DNA of 64,000 nt, taken from NCBI GenBank assembly GCA_044224515.1, contig JBGAKH010000003.1:186001-250000 (forward strand), in the 5' to 3' direction. Positions 8,495 to 18,100 of the stretch are shown here, one piece after another; position 1 is the first letter of the stretch, and each line of letters starts with the position of its first letter. Source of the stretch: JBBATK01 sp044224515. Its GTDB lineage: Bacteria > Bacteroidota > Ignavibacteria > Kapaibacteriales > NICIL-2. Position numbers and translations under genes: made by a program. The notes under the pieces were generated by a model, which was not told the DNA's origin, searched no databases, and saw nothing but the letters and a program-made list of their open reading frames with translations.

Positions 8495-9835
8495 ATGCGT
8501 CACGTTTGGTTTGCGATTATTACTCTCTGTGCTTTTCTAGCAGCATGCCATCATGTCGCCTCGCCGGACTCCGACCCGGCGCTGCCAACCCGTAAGGACT
8601 CCATTTCACTGTACGCAAAGACCTTTAGTCCACCCGAGAGCTGCCAGAAGTGTCATCCCACTCACTATAAAGAATGGGAGATGTCCATGCATGCCTATGC
8701 GATCGAAGATCCGGTGTTCCATTCCATGAATAAGCTTGGGTTGGAGCAAAGCGGTGGACTCCTCGGCGAATTCTGCATCCGCTGTCATGCTCCGGTTGCT
8801 ACGCAGCTGAATGAAGCGGTTGGAGGCGTGCTGCAAAGCACTCTCTCACCCGCCGGACGTCGAGGCGTAACATGCGATGTGTGTCACAAAAGTGAAGCAC
8901 AAACTCCGGGAAACGTGATCTCGAAATTCCGCTTGGATGGCATCATGTATGGGCCCATCAAGGATCCGGTTCCCAACAGTTTTCACGGCTCACAGTACCA
9001 CCCTGAGATAGAGGAGAGTTCTAATTGTTCAGGCTGCCATGAGGTCATCAACACCAGGGGAGTTCGGGTTGAGGGAACGTTCAGTGAATGGCAGAATAGC
9101 TTGTATCCGGTTCGTGTGATCTCCTGCCAAGTCTGTCACATGAAGTACGACTCCGGTGCCGTTGCCGTCGGTGGACCATCGAAGCGTCGTATCCATAGTC
9201 ACGTGATGGAGGGGGTCGATGTGCCCTTGACTGATTTCCCCGGACGCGATGAGATGATTCAGCGCGTGCAGTACATGATGAATAACTCTGTGCATACTGA
9301 GTTCTTGCCTCCTGCATCCGTTGATCGTAGTAAAGACCTTCCACTGGAGTTTGAGATTGCAAACACCATCACCGGACACAACGTTCCTTCGGGTACAATT
9401 TTCGAGCGACAGATGTGGGTCGAGGTTGTTGCGATTAATGACAAGGGTGACACACTGCTCTACAGCGGTGGAGTAGATCCTAACGGAGATCTGCGCAACG
9501 ACAAGAGCGTTTATGTCAAGAACAAACAACTGCAACCCGACTCGTTGTTGGTCCTCTTCAATGGAGTGGCCTATCGTCATGGTGCAGAGATTCCATTTTT
9601 CTTTGATGCGGATGCCGTGGTCAATCGCAGTATCCCTCCTTTTCAGACGCGTGTTGCACGCTACACCCTTAAATCAGCTTGGTTGAGTTCGAGCTCATCC
9701 GTTCATGTGCGTTTCCGCTTATACATGAGAGCTATGCCACCCTACATCATGCGAATGCTCGGACACGCCGACCTTGTCGATCGCGTTCCCATCTTCAAAA
9801 TGGAAGAACGAAGTGCTGACATCGAGATCAAATAA
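8495..9835 (+). CDS. Pentaheme cytochrome c lipoprotein
   Basis: This 446-residue protein has a lipoprotein signal peptide with lipobox FLAAC (Cys about 18) and five CxxCH haem-attachment motifs: CQKCH (about 50), CIRCH (94), CDVCH (127), CSGCH (178) and CQVCH (211). The haem part occupies the N-terminal half, in the style of the cytochrome c554/multihaem family. The second half (about 260-446) has no haem motif and looks beta-rich (EFEIANTITGHNVPSGTIFERQMWVEVV), like domains found after haem modules in outer-surface multihaem proteins. It is likely an electron carrier anchored to a membrane facing the periplasm or exterior. The electron donor and acceptor are unknown, and no oxidoreductase partner is adjacent. 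Confidence 0.88.
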   Translation: MRHVWFAIITLCAFLAACHHVASPDSDPALPTRKDSISLYAKTFSPPESCQKCHPTHYKEWEMSMHAYAIEDPVFHSMNKLGLEQSGGLLGEFCIRCHAPVATQLNEAVGGVLQSTLSPAGRRGVTCDVCHKSEAQTPGNVISKFRLDGIMYGPIKDPVPNSFHGSQYHPEIEESSNCSGCHEVINTRGVRVEGTFSEWQNSLYPVRVISCQVCHMKYDSGAVAVGGPSKRRIHSHVMEGVDVPLTDFPGRDEMIQRVQYMMNNSVHTEFLPPASVDRSKDLPLEFEIANTITGHNVPSGTIFERQMWVEVVAINDKGDTLLYSGGVDPNGDLRNDKSVYVKNKQLQPDSLLVLFNGVAYRHGAEIPFFFDADAVVNRSIPPFQTRVARYTLKSAWLSSSSSVHVRFRLYMRAMPPYIMRMLGHADLVDRVPIFKMEERSADIEIK

Positions 9836-9867
9836 TCTCACAGCCCGCATCAATCCGATCGTGTAAA

Positions 9868-10719
9868 TTGCAGACGCAGCATTCTTCAACATTGAGTTAC
9901 ACCTTGAGTTCCAGCCTGAATATTCTGTTCATTGGTGACATCGTGGGCGAAAGCGCCCTCATGCATTGTGCTTCCAAACTCCCGGATCTCATTCGAGATC
10001 ACGCCGCTGACGTTGTTATCGTTAACGGAGAAAATGTATGGGATGGAAAAGGCATCAACGAGCAAGAAGCAAAAGTGCTTTTTGACAAGGGCACGCACGT
10101 CATTACCACAGGCAACCATATTTGGGAGAATTGGAAATCTCGACCATTGTTGTCTGCCAATCCTCGCGTCATTCGTCCTCTGAACTATCCCCGCGAAAAT
10201 CCCGGCAAAGGGTATAGTACCATAAGCGTAGGGGACGGAATAAATGTGTGCGTGTTGCAGCTTCAGGGTCGTGTGTACATGCAGCCCATTGATTGCCCCT
10301 TCAAGGCAGCAGACGCCATACTACCTCGTCTCCAAGAGCACTCCGGTATCATCATCGTGGACTTCCACGCTGACGCCACCGCTGAAAAAATTGCGATGGG
10401 ATGGCACTTGGACGGTCGCGTGAGTGCTGTCCTAGGTACGCATACACACATTCAAACAAATGATGCTCGCGTGCTACCGGGCGGAACCGCATTCATCAGC
10501 GATGTGGGAATGACCGGTCCCTATAACTCTGTGGTCGGGATGTCCAAAGAAATCGCCTTGAAACGCTTCATGCTGCAGACCGCCCATAAGTATGAGCTGG
10601 CAAAAGGAGATTACCGCATCTGCGGTGCCGTCGTTCAAGTCGACGCAGATTCCGGCAAAGCCGTAGCAATCACGCCACTGCAGATTTCTTGCGGAGACGA
10701 TGAAAAGGCGATGGCGTAG
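9868..10719 (+). CDS. YmdB-family metallophosphoesterase (2',3'-cyclic phosphodiesterase type)
   Basis: The protein matches the YmdB/TIGR00282 family of calcineurin-like phosphoesterases, which hydrolyse cyclic mononucleotides and affect RNA turnover and development in Bacillus. Visible metal-binding motifs are FIGDIVGE, VIVNGENVWDGKGI, TTGNHIWE, VDFHADATAEK, GTHTHIQTND and the C-terminal DVGMTGPYNSVVGM. The core starts at about residue 17, so the TTG start at 9868 (283 residues) may be too far upstream; other TTG codons lie at 9892 and 9904 and there is no clear ribosome-binding site. It follows the cytochrome gene after 32 bases and may be co-transcribed. Confidence 0.9.
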   Translation: MQTQHSSTLSYTLSSSLNILFIGDIVGESALMHCASKLPDLIRDHAADVVIVNGENVWDGKGINEQEAKVLFDKGTHVITTGNHIWENWKSRPLLSANPRVIRPLNYPRENPGKGYSTISVGDGINVCVLQLQGRVYMQPIDCPFKAADAILPRLQEHSGIIIVDFHADATAEKIAMGWHLDGRVSAVLGTHTHIQTNDARVLPGGTAFISDVGMTGPYNSVVGMSKEIALKRFMLQTAHKYELAKGDYRICGAVVQVDADSGKAVAITPLQISCGDDEKAMA

Positions 10720-10919
10720 GGTGCTTCAGCTTCGATGGAAGCAGTGTCGGTAGCAACGAGAGCAGATGGTAAGGAGTCAGGGATGCGAGTGTTGCCCCGT
10801 GGTGCTCAGTTGCCAATGCTGCGTGTTCATTTGTTTTTATCGCTGACCGTGCATCTTCAGTTCGACATAGTTCCTTCGCCGGAACATTCAGTTGTCCTGC
10901 CCACTCTTCAGTTTGCATC

Positions 10920-13685
10920 ATGACGAAATCACTCATCACCCTGTTTTTAGTATGCGTGGCGCTTCGCGCCGACGCACAAAACATATCGAATCTTTTACCT
11001 CCGCCGAAAACAGCCTACAACCACACGGACATATCTCGTTTTTACCTCACACCCGATGCCCTACTTGCAGTGCCTGACTCGATGAGTCCCGACTTGCAGC
11101 GTGCCGTAGAACGACTCGAAGCAGAGGTCTTGAGGCGCGTTGGACAGTCGTTGCGTAGGTGTAGTCTTGAATACTACCTCATGTCGATGCCTCCACATTC
11201 ACGAGCGATCGTTGTGGTGCCGGATACCAGTTTCTGGATAAAGCAGTTTGCGTCAACACTTTTCGGGCACGGAGAGAGCGCCCCCACCAAAGGTGGCGGG
11301 TATGTTGTCGACATCCGTGAGCTTGAACTCATACTGTACGTTGACACAAAGGCTGATGGTGCAATGAACGCCGTAGCAACCACTCTTCAGTTGTTACGAG
11401 AATCCGACGCCTCTTTCCCGGCATGTCACATTTGGGACCAGCCCGATTACCAAAATCGCTGGGTGTTCTCCCAACACAACATGCTGGTGAATTCTAATTT
11501 GAAAGTCTTGCATGATATGGCCGACACAATGGCGACCTACAAGCTCAACGGCATACAGCAGAACGATTTCAAGCTTGGAATTCTGGACCGCATGTCGAAC
11601 ACGTACTTTAACAATGTTGACTCGCTCAAAAAGCTCTGGAAGGCTCGTTCAATTGAGGTTATACCCGGTGTTTGTGGCATAGGATGGAGTTCAACACTCC
11701 TTGTGCATGACCCAAATCTGGCTGAAGGCGTCCAGGCTCGCACCCGATATGTTATAGAGGCAGATACCGGACGCTTGATTGCCGATGCCAATGCAATTCT
11801 TCCTAACGGCGATTTCGAGCAAGTGGACGGTCAAGGTCGACTGACCGGATACACGTACTATGACACCTGTTTTCACCAAGACCGCACGGTGTTTCATAGC
11901 GGACAAGCCAGTGCAAAAGCGAGTGCGATGCCCGCAGGTTCAAATGCCCGTTGCACACGAAGTTTGAAGCTTCAGCCCCATCAGTATTACTCCCTGAGCG
12001 TATGGATGAAAACGTCGAATTGTAATGCGGATGAATTCAGACTGTTGGTGCTTGCCGACACCGGTGTTTCGCAATACAGAGCTATAACGTTTACTGCATT
12101 GAACGTTAACCCAACCAACGATTGGACGAAAGTCGAAGTCTTCTTTAACACTCTTGAGTATAGTAGCGTTATCGTGTATGCCGGATTGTGGGGTGCAAAC
12201 GGCGGCACCTTGTGGTTGGATGATTTTCGAATCACTCCCGCAGGCCTGTGCAATGTGATTCGCAGAAGTGGAGCACCGCTGAGTGTTCGGTCTTTGAATG
12301 GAGCTGTAGTGTATACGGAAGGAACTGATTTTCGGACCATTCGTGACACGTGGTGGGATACCAAAAACGAAGAGATAGGTCCCTTTCATACCCCGCCTAC
12401 ATTTCGTCGCAACGCCGGATCGGCGCTGCAAAACGGAGACACAGTAGAAATCTCGTACTATCATCCCTTTGCATCCGTAAGCGACAATCAAGGGAATGGA
12501 TCGGTTATGGTGTGTGTCAGTGAGGATTCACTGTATCGTGTATTGGATGGACAAATTTCCGGCGTAAACAAGCTCTTCTCGCCACGTTCGTTTTTCATGG
12601 GACACGACGAAATCCGCAACATGAATCGTGATGAGGCTTGTCGCTCCAGAGGGCTGAGTCCGGCTTTGTTGTTGGCAGACAACATGCGTCGTTGTGATTC
12701 TTTGATACTACATCACTCAGCTCAAGCTCAACGCTTCATGTGGAGCGACATGCTTGATTCCTTACACAATGCGGTGAATAACTATTATTTAATCGACGGG
12801 GACTTGCGAGGAGTCTGGGACAAAGCACCGAAGAACATCTGCATGATGAACTGGAACTCCGGAAACATGAATAAGAGTTTGGATTTCTTTGCACGTCACG
12901 GTTATACACAAATGACCGCTCCCTTTTTTACAAATGGCAATTTCTCAAGCGCACGAACATGGAGACTGGCGCAAGACGATGTGGAAGGATTAAAGGGCAT
13001 GATGTATGTTACGTGGACGAATGAGTATCGCTACCTTCCTCTCTTTGCCTACTACGCTTGGGGAGCCGGTGCTTATGTTATTCACCCTCCCCTTGATTCA
13101 ACTTGTTTCGACTCAAGTTCGGCTAAAGTAGTAGCCACTATTACAGCAGATCCGTATTACTCAAGCGACATTGTTACGGGGGCTGAATTGGTTGTCCTTC
13201 AATCGAACAACTCTACAAGTCCACGGATTTACCCCATGATAAAAAGTGGAACGAGTACCTGGGTAGCCACGCTCTCCTTGGATAGCTTGAAGTGGTTTCG
13301 CTATACAATCAAAGCTCGCGACAGCGAGGGCTTTCTGCGCGAGATACCGTCGTATTTAGTCAAGAAACCCGGCGCCGACACCCTGACCGGGATTCGAGAT
13401 GACGAAGGCTTCTTCAACATTCAGACAAGTCCACTTCCTGCAGCGGAATACCTCAATCTGAGTTTTGGTTCTGCGAGCAACAGTTCGTGGATCGTCGAGC
13501 TCTTTGATCTGCAGGGTCGCTGTGTTATGACCTCCAGCGGACTTCAGACACGTGCTGCTCCGGTCGACCTTCGGCTTGATATGCGGGCCCTTGCCTCAGG
13601 TAGCTATGTTCTCCGCGTACGAAGTGTGGACCCGGAAAAAGCAGGTATGCGTCAGATTCAACGCGTTGTTATTCACGGGCAATAA
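10920..13685 (+). CDS. Secreted GH20-like glycoside hydrolase with inserted carbohydrate-binding domain and T9SS tail
   Basis: This 921-residue protein begins with a signal peptide (cleavage near ADAQ, residue 20). Residues about 30-165 resemble the alpha/beta domain that precedes GH20 barrels, ending in a pattern like the usual TLLQL (TTLQLL). The barrel then starts with a GH20-like strand (VFSQHNMLVNS... MATYKLNGIQ). A beta-sandwich resembling CBM4/9-type binding modules (NGDFEQVDGQ to GGTLWLDDFRI, about 298-440) is inserted. The barrel resumes with MGHDEIR, where D563-E564 sit in the position of the catalytic D-E pair of beta-hexosaminidases. The C-terminus (about 840-921) is a T9SS sorting domain (ELFDLQGRCV, ALASGSYVLRV). 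It probably cleaves amino-sugar glycans at the cell surface. Sequence divergence is high, so substrate is uncertain. Confidence 0.78.
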   Translation: MTKSLITLFLVCVALRADAQNISNLLPPPKTAYNHTDISRFYLTPDALLAVPDSMSPDLQRAVERLEAEVLRRVGQSLRRCSLEYYLMSMPPHSRAIVVVPDTSFWIKQFASTLFGHGESAPTKGGGYVVDIRELELILYVDTKADGAMNAVATTLQLLRESDASFPACHIWDQPDYQNRWVFSQHNMLVNSNLKVLHDMADTMATYKLNGIQQNDFKLGILDRMSNTYFNNVDSLKKLWKARSIEVIPGVCGIGWSSTLLVHDPNLAEGVQARTRYVIEADTGRLIADANAILPNGDFEQVDGQGRLTGYTYYDTCFHQDRTVFHSGQASAKASAMPAGSNARCTRSLKLQPHQYYSLSVWMKTSNCNADEFRLLVLADTGVSQYRAITFTALNVNPTNDWTKVEVFFNTLEYSSVIVYAGLWGANGGTLWLDDFRITPAGLCNVIRRSGAPLSVRSLNGAVVYTEGTDFRTIRDTWWDTKNEEIGPFHTPPTFRRNAGSALQNGDTVEISYYHPFASVSDNQGNGSVMVCVSEDSLYRVLDGQISGVNKLFSPRSFFMGHDEIRNMNRDEACRSRGLSPALLLADNMRRCDSLILHHSAQAQRFMWSDMLDSLHNAVNNYYLIDGDLRGVWDKAPKNICMMNWNSGNMNKSLDFFARHGYTQMTAPFFTNGNFSSARTWRLAQDDVEGLKGMMYVTWTNEYRYLPLFAYYAWGAGAYVIHPPLDSTCFDSSSAKVVATITADPYYSSDIVTGAELVVLQSNNSTSPRIYPMIKSGTSTWVATLSLDSLKWFRYTIKARDSEGFLREIPSYLVKKPGADTLTGIRDDEGFFNIQTSPLPAAEYLNLSFGSASNSSWIVELFDLQGRCVMTSSGLQTRAAPVDLRLDMRALASGSYVLRVRSVDPEKAGMRQIQRVVIHGQ

Positions 13686-14106
13686 GCGGTTGTTCATGCA
13701 GCATACCGGTACCTGCGCAGTCCACACGTATGCCAACTCAGGACCTTAGCAAAGTTGCAGCTGCGCCCGGGTGACAGAGCTAGAGACCACGGCTTGGTGA
13801 GCTAGAGAAGTGGAAGCGGCCTGACGAACCGTTCTCCATACCGATTGACTACATTCCTCGCTCTGCAGCGAAAACCCAGCCTGAGATTTTCGCACTCCAA
13901 GAATTCATCAAAAGCTCGATTGCTCATGTGGCGACCGAGCTTTTTTTGTTTCGAAGAGGAAAGGTCGCCGTTCAGACTTTATGTGCGAATTCAAAACAAT
14001 TGGAACGGTCTTTGCGGAATGAGCTATTTCGTCGCGCGACTTCAGAAGGGCTGAATTCCGGCCGATACAGTTGGTTGGACTTCGCGACGGAAGATTTGGA
14101 ACTGAT
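13686..14106 (+). other. Intergenic stretch holding an open frame without a normal start
   Basis: No complete gene is evident in these 420 bases. One frame is open from 13784 and runs into the fliJ region; it reads like protein (for example IDYIPRSAAKTQPEIFALQ and ELFLFRRGKVAVQTL) but has no ATG. Its first in-frame GTG is at 13928. Upstream in the same frame an ATG at 13730 is followed by two stops (13772 and 13781). It may be the eroded end of a former gene ahead of fliJ, or chance. I recognise no family. Confidence 0.3.
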
Positions 14107-14541
14107 ATGGCGAAGAAGTTTTCATTTCGATTGGATGGTTTGCATCGATTTCGTCAGCACAAAACCAACGAAGCAAAGTTGGCGCTGGGTGAGATTACGA
14201 CGCTTCGGCTCGCAAAACAGAAGGAAATCGACGATTTGCTCATGTATTTGGAGCATTTGCAACTCGTTCGACGTTCCATGAGGGTGCTGGAGCTCCAAAC
14301 GAATGCGGCGCACGCTGAAAGCGTTCGGCAGCATATTGATCGTTTGCGTACTGAGTTGCAAAATCTCAATGAAATCGAAATGTTACGTCGTCAAGAGCTC
14401 ACGAAGACTATGCGAGACGAAAAAGTTCTCGATAAACTTCGTGACAAGAAAGTTTCAGAATACAACCATTCCGTCCTCATCGAAGAACAACTTCAAATGG
14501 ATGAAATTGCCATGCGCTCAGACCTAAAGAGCGAGGCATAA
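14107..14541 (+). CDS. fliJ: Flagellar export protein FliJ
   Basis: A 144-residue, highly charged, fully helical protein starting MAKKFSFRLDGLHRFRQHK, which matches the FliJ opening pattern (basic residues, then F-x-L-x-x-LxxxR and a long coiled coil). FliJ is the central stalk of the FliH-FliI export ATPase and an escort for chaperones in the flagellar type III apparatus. The frame continues upstream to a GTG at 14071, but the ATG at 14107 fits the family start. It is followed after 35 bases by the MotE-like gene and then fliK and flgD in the same direction. The usual upstream partner fliI is absent. Confidence 0.82.
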   Translation: MAKKFSFRLDGLHRFRQHKTNEAKLALGEITTLRLAKQKEIDDLLMYLEHLQLVRRSMRVLELQTNAAHAESVRQHIDRLRTELQNLNEIEMLRRQELTKTMRDEKVLDKLRDKKVSEYNHSVLIEEQLQMDEIAMRSDLKSEA

Positions 14542-14576
14542 GACATCCGGCTGTTTTGTCATCGAGTCATACGGAT

Positions 14577-15119
14577 ATGTCACTCAAATCAATGCTTCTC
14601 GCGCTGCTGGGCGCAACAACATCCGGTCTCCTGGTGACGTTGGGTGCTGTGTATCTGTGGCATAACCATCCGGAAAAGCTCGGTTTACCTCCCAACCCCG
14701 TTCCAGGCGCAGATACCCTGAAAGTGATTTCTCAAGAAGAGCTCCTGAAGGCAAAATCCGACTCTTTGGAACGTATTCTCAAGACCACCACAGATTCGCT
14801 GCACACTGTCAGTGGCTCTCTGAGCTCGCTAGAAACTACGCACAAGCAGATGGTTCAGCAAATGGAGACGTCGAAAAAAGAGCAAGAGAAAAAAGACGCT
14901 GCGCTGCGTGATTCCACCCGATTAAAGAATCTACAGATTACAGCCGAAATGTATGAAAAAGCTCAAGCTTCGGAGGTGGCAAAGATTCTGTCGGAATCGG
15001 ATCCATCCTATACGGCAAGTGTTCTGAAGCTGATGAAACGAAAAAGTGCTGCGAAAGTGTTGGAGTTAATGCCAACAAAGAAAGCGGTGAGTGTCGCAAA
15101 GCTCATGGCCGCAGCATAA
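14577..15119 (+). CDS. MotE-like flagellar protein with MgtE-N-like C-terminal domain
   Basis: A 180-residue protein with one N-terminal membrane helix (about residues 5-28), a charged coiled-coil region (about 50-125) and a C-terminal segment (TAEMYEKAQASEVAKILS... SVLKLMKRKSAAKVLELM) of the MgtE N-terminal-like repeat type. This arrangement is that of MotE and related proteins encoded between fliJ and fliK in many flagellar operons; MotE is described as a periplasmic chaperone for MotC in Campylobacter/Helicobacter-type motors. The TTG at 14556 would add seven residues, but the ATG at 14577 places the membrane helix at the N-terminus. A direct role in motility is inferred from domain order and neighbours. 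Confidence 0.75.
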   Translation: MSLKSMLLALLGATTSGLLVTLGAVYLWHNHPEKLGLPPNPVPGADTLKVISQEELLKAKSDSLERILKTTTDSLHTVSGSLSSLETTHKQMVQQMETSKKEQEKKDAALRDSTRLKNLQITAEMYEKAQASEVAKILSESDPSYTASVLKLMKRKSAAKVLELMPTKKAVSVAKLMAAA

Positions 15120-15183
15120 GAACTCAATAGTGCGAAACTCTGGGCACATGTCAGGATGACCGTTGCCTCGAATTACTGCAAGG

Positions 15184-18100
15184 ATGCACATGCAACTCTC
15201 TTCGATACTCAGTCGATTCTTTCCTTCGCTATCCGGCAAGGAAACGTCATCGAATCTCACCCAATCGGAAAGCTCCACACCGGGCTTTGCCGCTGTACTC
15301 TCTTCAACCTCTCGTACTCCGGCTGACGCACTGGGCACGGTCGACACGTCGAACACATCAGACATTGCACAGGGAACGGATCGCTCAAAACCGAACTCGT
15401 CTGTCGCAGCGATCGCTAAGGACTCTGTTACAGACCGCGATACGCTGGTTGATTTTCAGCATGACTTTCAACGGCTCAGCAAAGAAGAGCAGAGTGATCT
15501 CTTGACCTTAGTACAACCGCTCTTAGGTTTGTCGCCTTCAGCTGAAGGCGGACTCGAGACCTTGGTCTCCTCAATGCATATTGATCTGGATAGAAGCGAC
15601 ATAGCGTCACCTTCGATCAATGGAGCCGCAGACGCCACAGCACAAAGCATAGACGCAGCAACACTAGTCGATGGGGTCTATCATGCACTGCAAGGTCTCG
15701 CTCGCACAGCTCATGCGACTACAGGCGATCATGCCGGGAGTTTACTTGACACCATTCAAACGCTGACCACAGCCGGTCGCGTTGCACACACACGAACAAA
15801 TGTGCTAGCGCAGAACAGTAGCAACGTCGTAGCTAGTAACCGTCTTTCAGTGCCACAAACCGAGCTGACCGCTTCTACACAGCGGGTTGGAGAGGGTATC
15901 AATTCTCCTTTCAATCAATCCGAAATGATTGATGCCACCTCTGTACTTGATGACGGAAAAGGGCTCGGCCACCGTGGGTTGACCGACCTTACACACAGTC
16001 TGCGACGTCTTCTACACACGAGCGCGCCAATAACAGTAACGAACACAGAGGCTGTCGCTGAATGTGTCGAACTGGCGATTCGCGTTCCGGACTCAGTAGA
16101 TGCTGAAACTTTACTGACCATGCTTAACGCTCGCGCGGAATATGCAGGACTGAGCTTCACCGCGCAACCTGTCTCCGAAGCTGCGCTCGCTGCAAGCTCT
16201 GCACAGCCCGGAAACGATAACGGCGACACACAAAGCCTCGTCTCCACTACGCAAGGCAATCTGACTCAACCCGGTAGTCAATCCTCGGCGAATACGATGA
16301 CGCTGCGCGTTGCTTTTGCGAAAAGCGACCTTGCTCCGAATCGTGAAGCAGATGAGAACACAGCAGAGTCGTTAGCTGCGATGCTGCAGCAAAGCACTTC
16401 ACAATCGAACACGAATTCAAAACAAACTACTGATCCGGCAACCGTAGAGCACAACCTCGATGCTGCTGTTCGATCGGACGGTAGCTCTTCAAAGTTTGCT
16501 GTATCGAACAATCCTGATGGCGCGGCTTCTACTGATACTAATGCTCAGGCTCTCTCGCAAACACGACGCGACGTGAAAAGCAATGCATCAAGTACACTGC
16601 ATCCCGGCACCAGTAGAGCAGACATAGAAATGTCTACGGCAAAGGCGGAAGATTCAACTCTCGGCACCACTACTCAAGGAAGCACTCAGGTGTTTGGCGA
16701 AAAGCGTGGTCTGATGTCTGGTAGTCAGTCGTCGAACAGCGCGAACAATGCAGGCACCGCAACGCGCACGCAGCTAACGCTGAGTGATGAGTGTAGTTCC
16801 ACTTTTAGCACAACGCTTGGTTTCGACGGTGCGAGCTTGAAGCTCTCAGGTCTCGCAGACGAACTAGTTTCGTTAGGAGTAACGATTGACACGGTTAGCT
16901 TACAGTTGAGTACGGAAACAACAGAATTACACAGTTCAAGCAAGTCCGCTGCGGGTATGCAACAACCGACAGCGCACGAATCTATCTCATCTGTAGAATT
17001 CGGAAAGAGCACGCAGCTCTCAACACTTCACACTGCTCCTACAACACAGCAGGAAGCGAAGACCTCGAGCATTTTTGCGACTGCTGCCGAATACGTTGAG
17101 TCGGTCGAATCAGAACGATTTGTTGCAGCGCCGCAACATCAATTCCGCGCGGATGATTTGAAGACGCGCTCAAACGAAGCCGGCATTGTTACAAGCATGT
17201 TTGAATCTGCGACAACGGCTTCCGATTCAATGTTTGTTTCAGAAAAAGAACTATCGCTAGCCGCTCGTGAATTGGATGTACTGCGTGATGTTATGGTGCG
17301 CACTCCTGACACGACCTCCGAAGAGTCTAGCTTCAGAGCTATTGAAGGTTTTGGAGCATTGAATGAATCTAAAGTATCTGCAAAGCTATTTTCCACGTCC
17401 ACAGTGACAGACGCGAAGTCCACAATGATGACTTCAACAGACCGTAGTGTCGACTCTTTGCGGAGTTCCGACACGTCGATTCTTGCGGAGAGTGCGTCTC
17501 CAACTCTTGACCTAGAGAGTGGCAGCAAAAGCAAAGGCGGAAATGTCGACAACACTTTCACAACGAGCCTGAGTCCGCAGCAGAGTGTGATAAGCGAACC
17601 TAGCGTGGAGTCTTTGCTTGTCAACAGAGTGCAGCTGCCTGCATCGCAACAACGCAACCAAGAGGTGAGTGGGACAACGCAGCAAGCGACAGAGCGTAGA
17701 GTAGAAACAATGCTCGAGCAACAAAGAGATGTCAATCCCTCGGATTTGCTCGTAGCAGAGTCGTCATTGGCTACACGTGTGAAAACTGAACGGGCATCTG
17801 CTATCGATGGCTTGTCAAGCGCTTCTGTTTCCGGACCGAATGTGTCGCAGTTCTCCGATCAGCATCTCGGTGATAATAAAAATGCAAGCACAGAATCGAA
17901 TGTGCATGAACAACAACACGTGGACTCTACGAAAAGCCATGGACATAGTGCTGAGCATCCCGCAAACAGCACCATTGGAACACGAGTAGTACGCTCTGTG
18001 CCCACTGCCGGAAGCACATCCGGTCATATCAGCTCGGTGCAACAGACGGGTACGGAGCAAAACAACGCGAATTCGTCTACAGGCGCAAACAGCACTGATC

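Noticed and set aside
9029..9580. 183-codon antisense frame opposite the cytochrome gene
   Set aside because: It is opposite a well-supported CxxCH protein and has no motif.
11940..12491. 183-codon antisense frame opposite the GH20-like gene
   Set aside because: It is contained within a clearly real gene and shows no recognisable domain.
17139..17735. 198-codon open frame on the minus strand within fliK
   Set aside because: It lies wholly opposite fliK, has repetitive Ser/Leu/Val composition mirroring the Ser/Thr-rich codons of fliK, and no start-site context. Several similar antisense frames occur along fliK.
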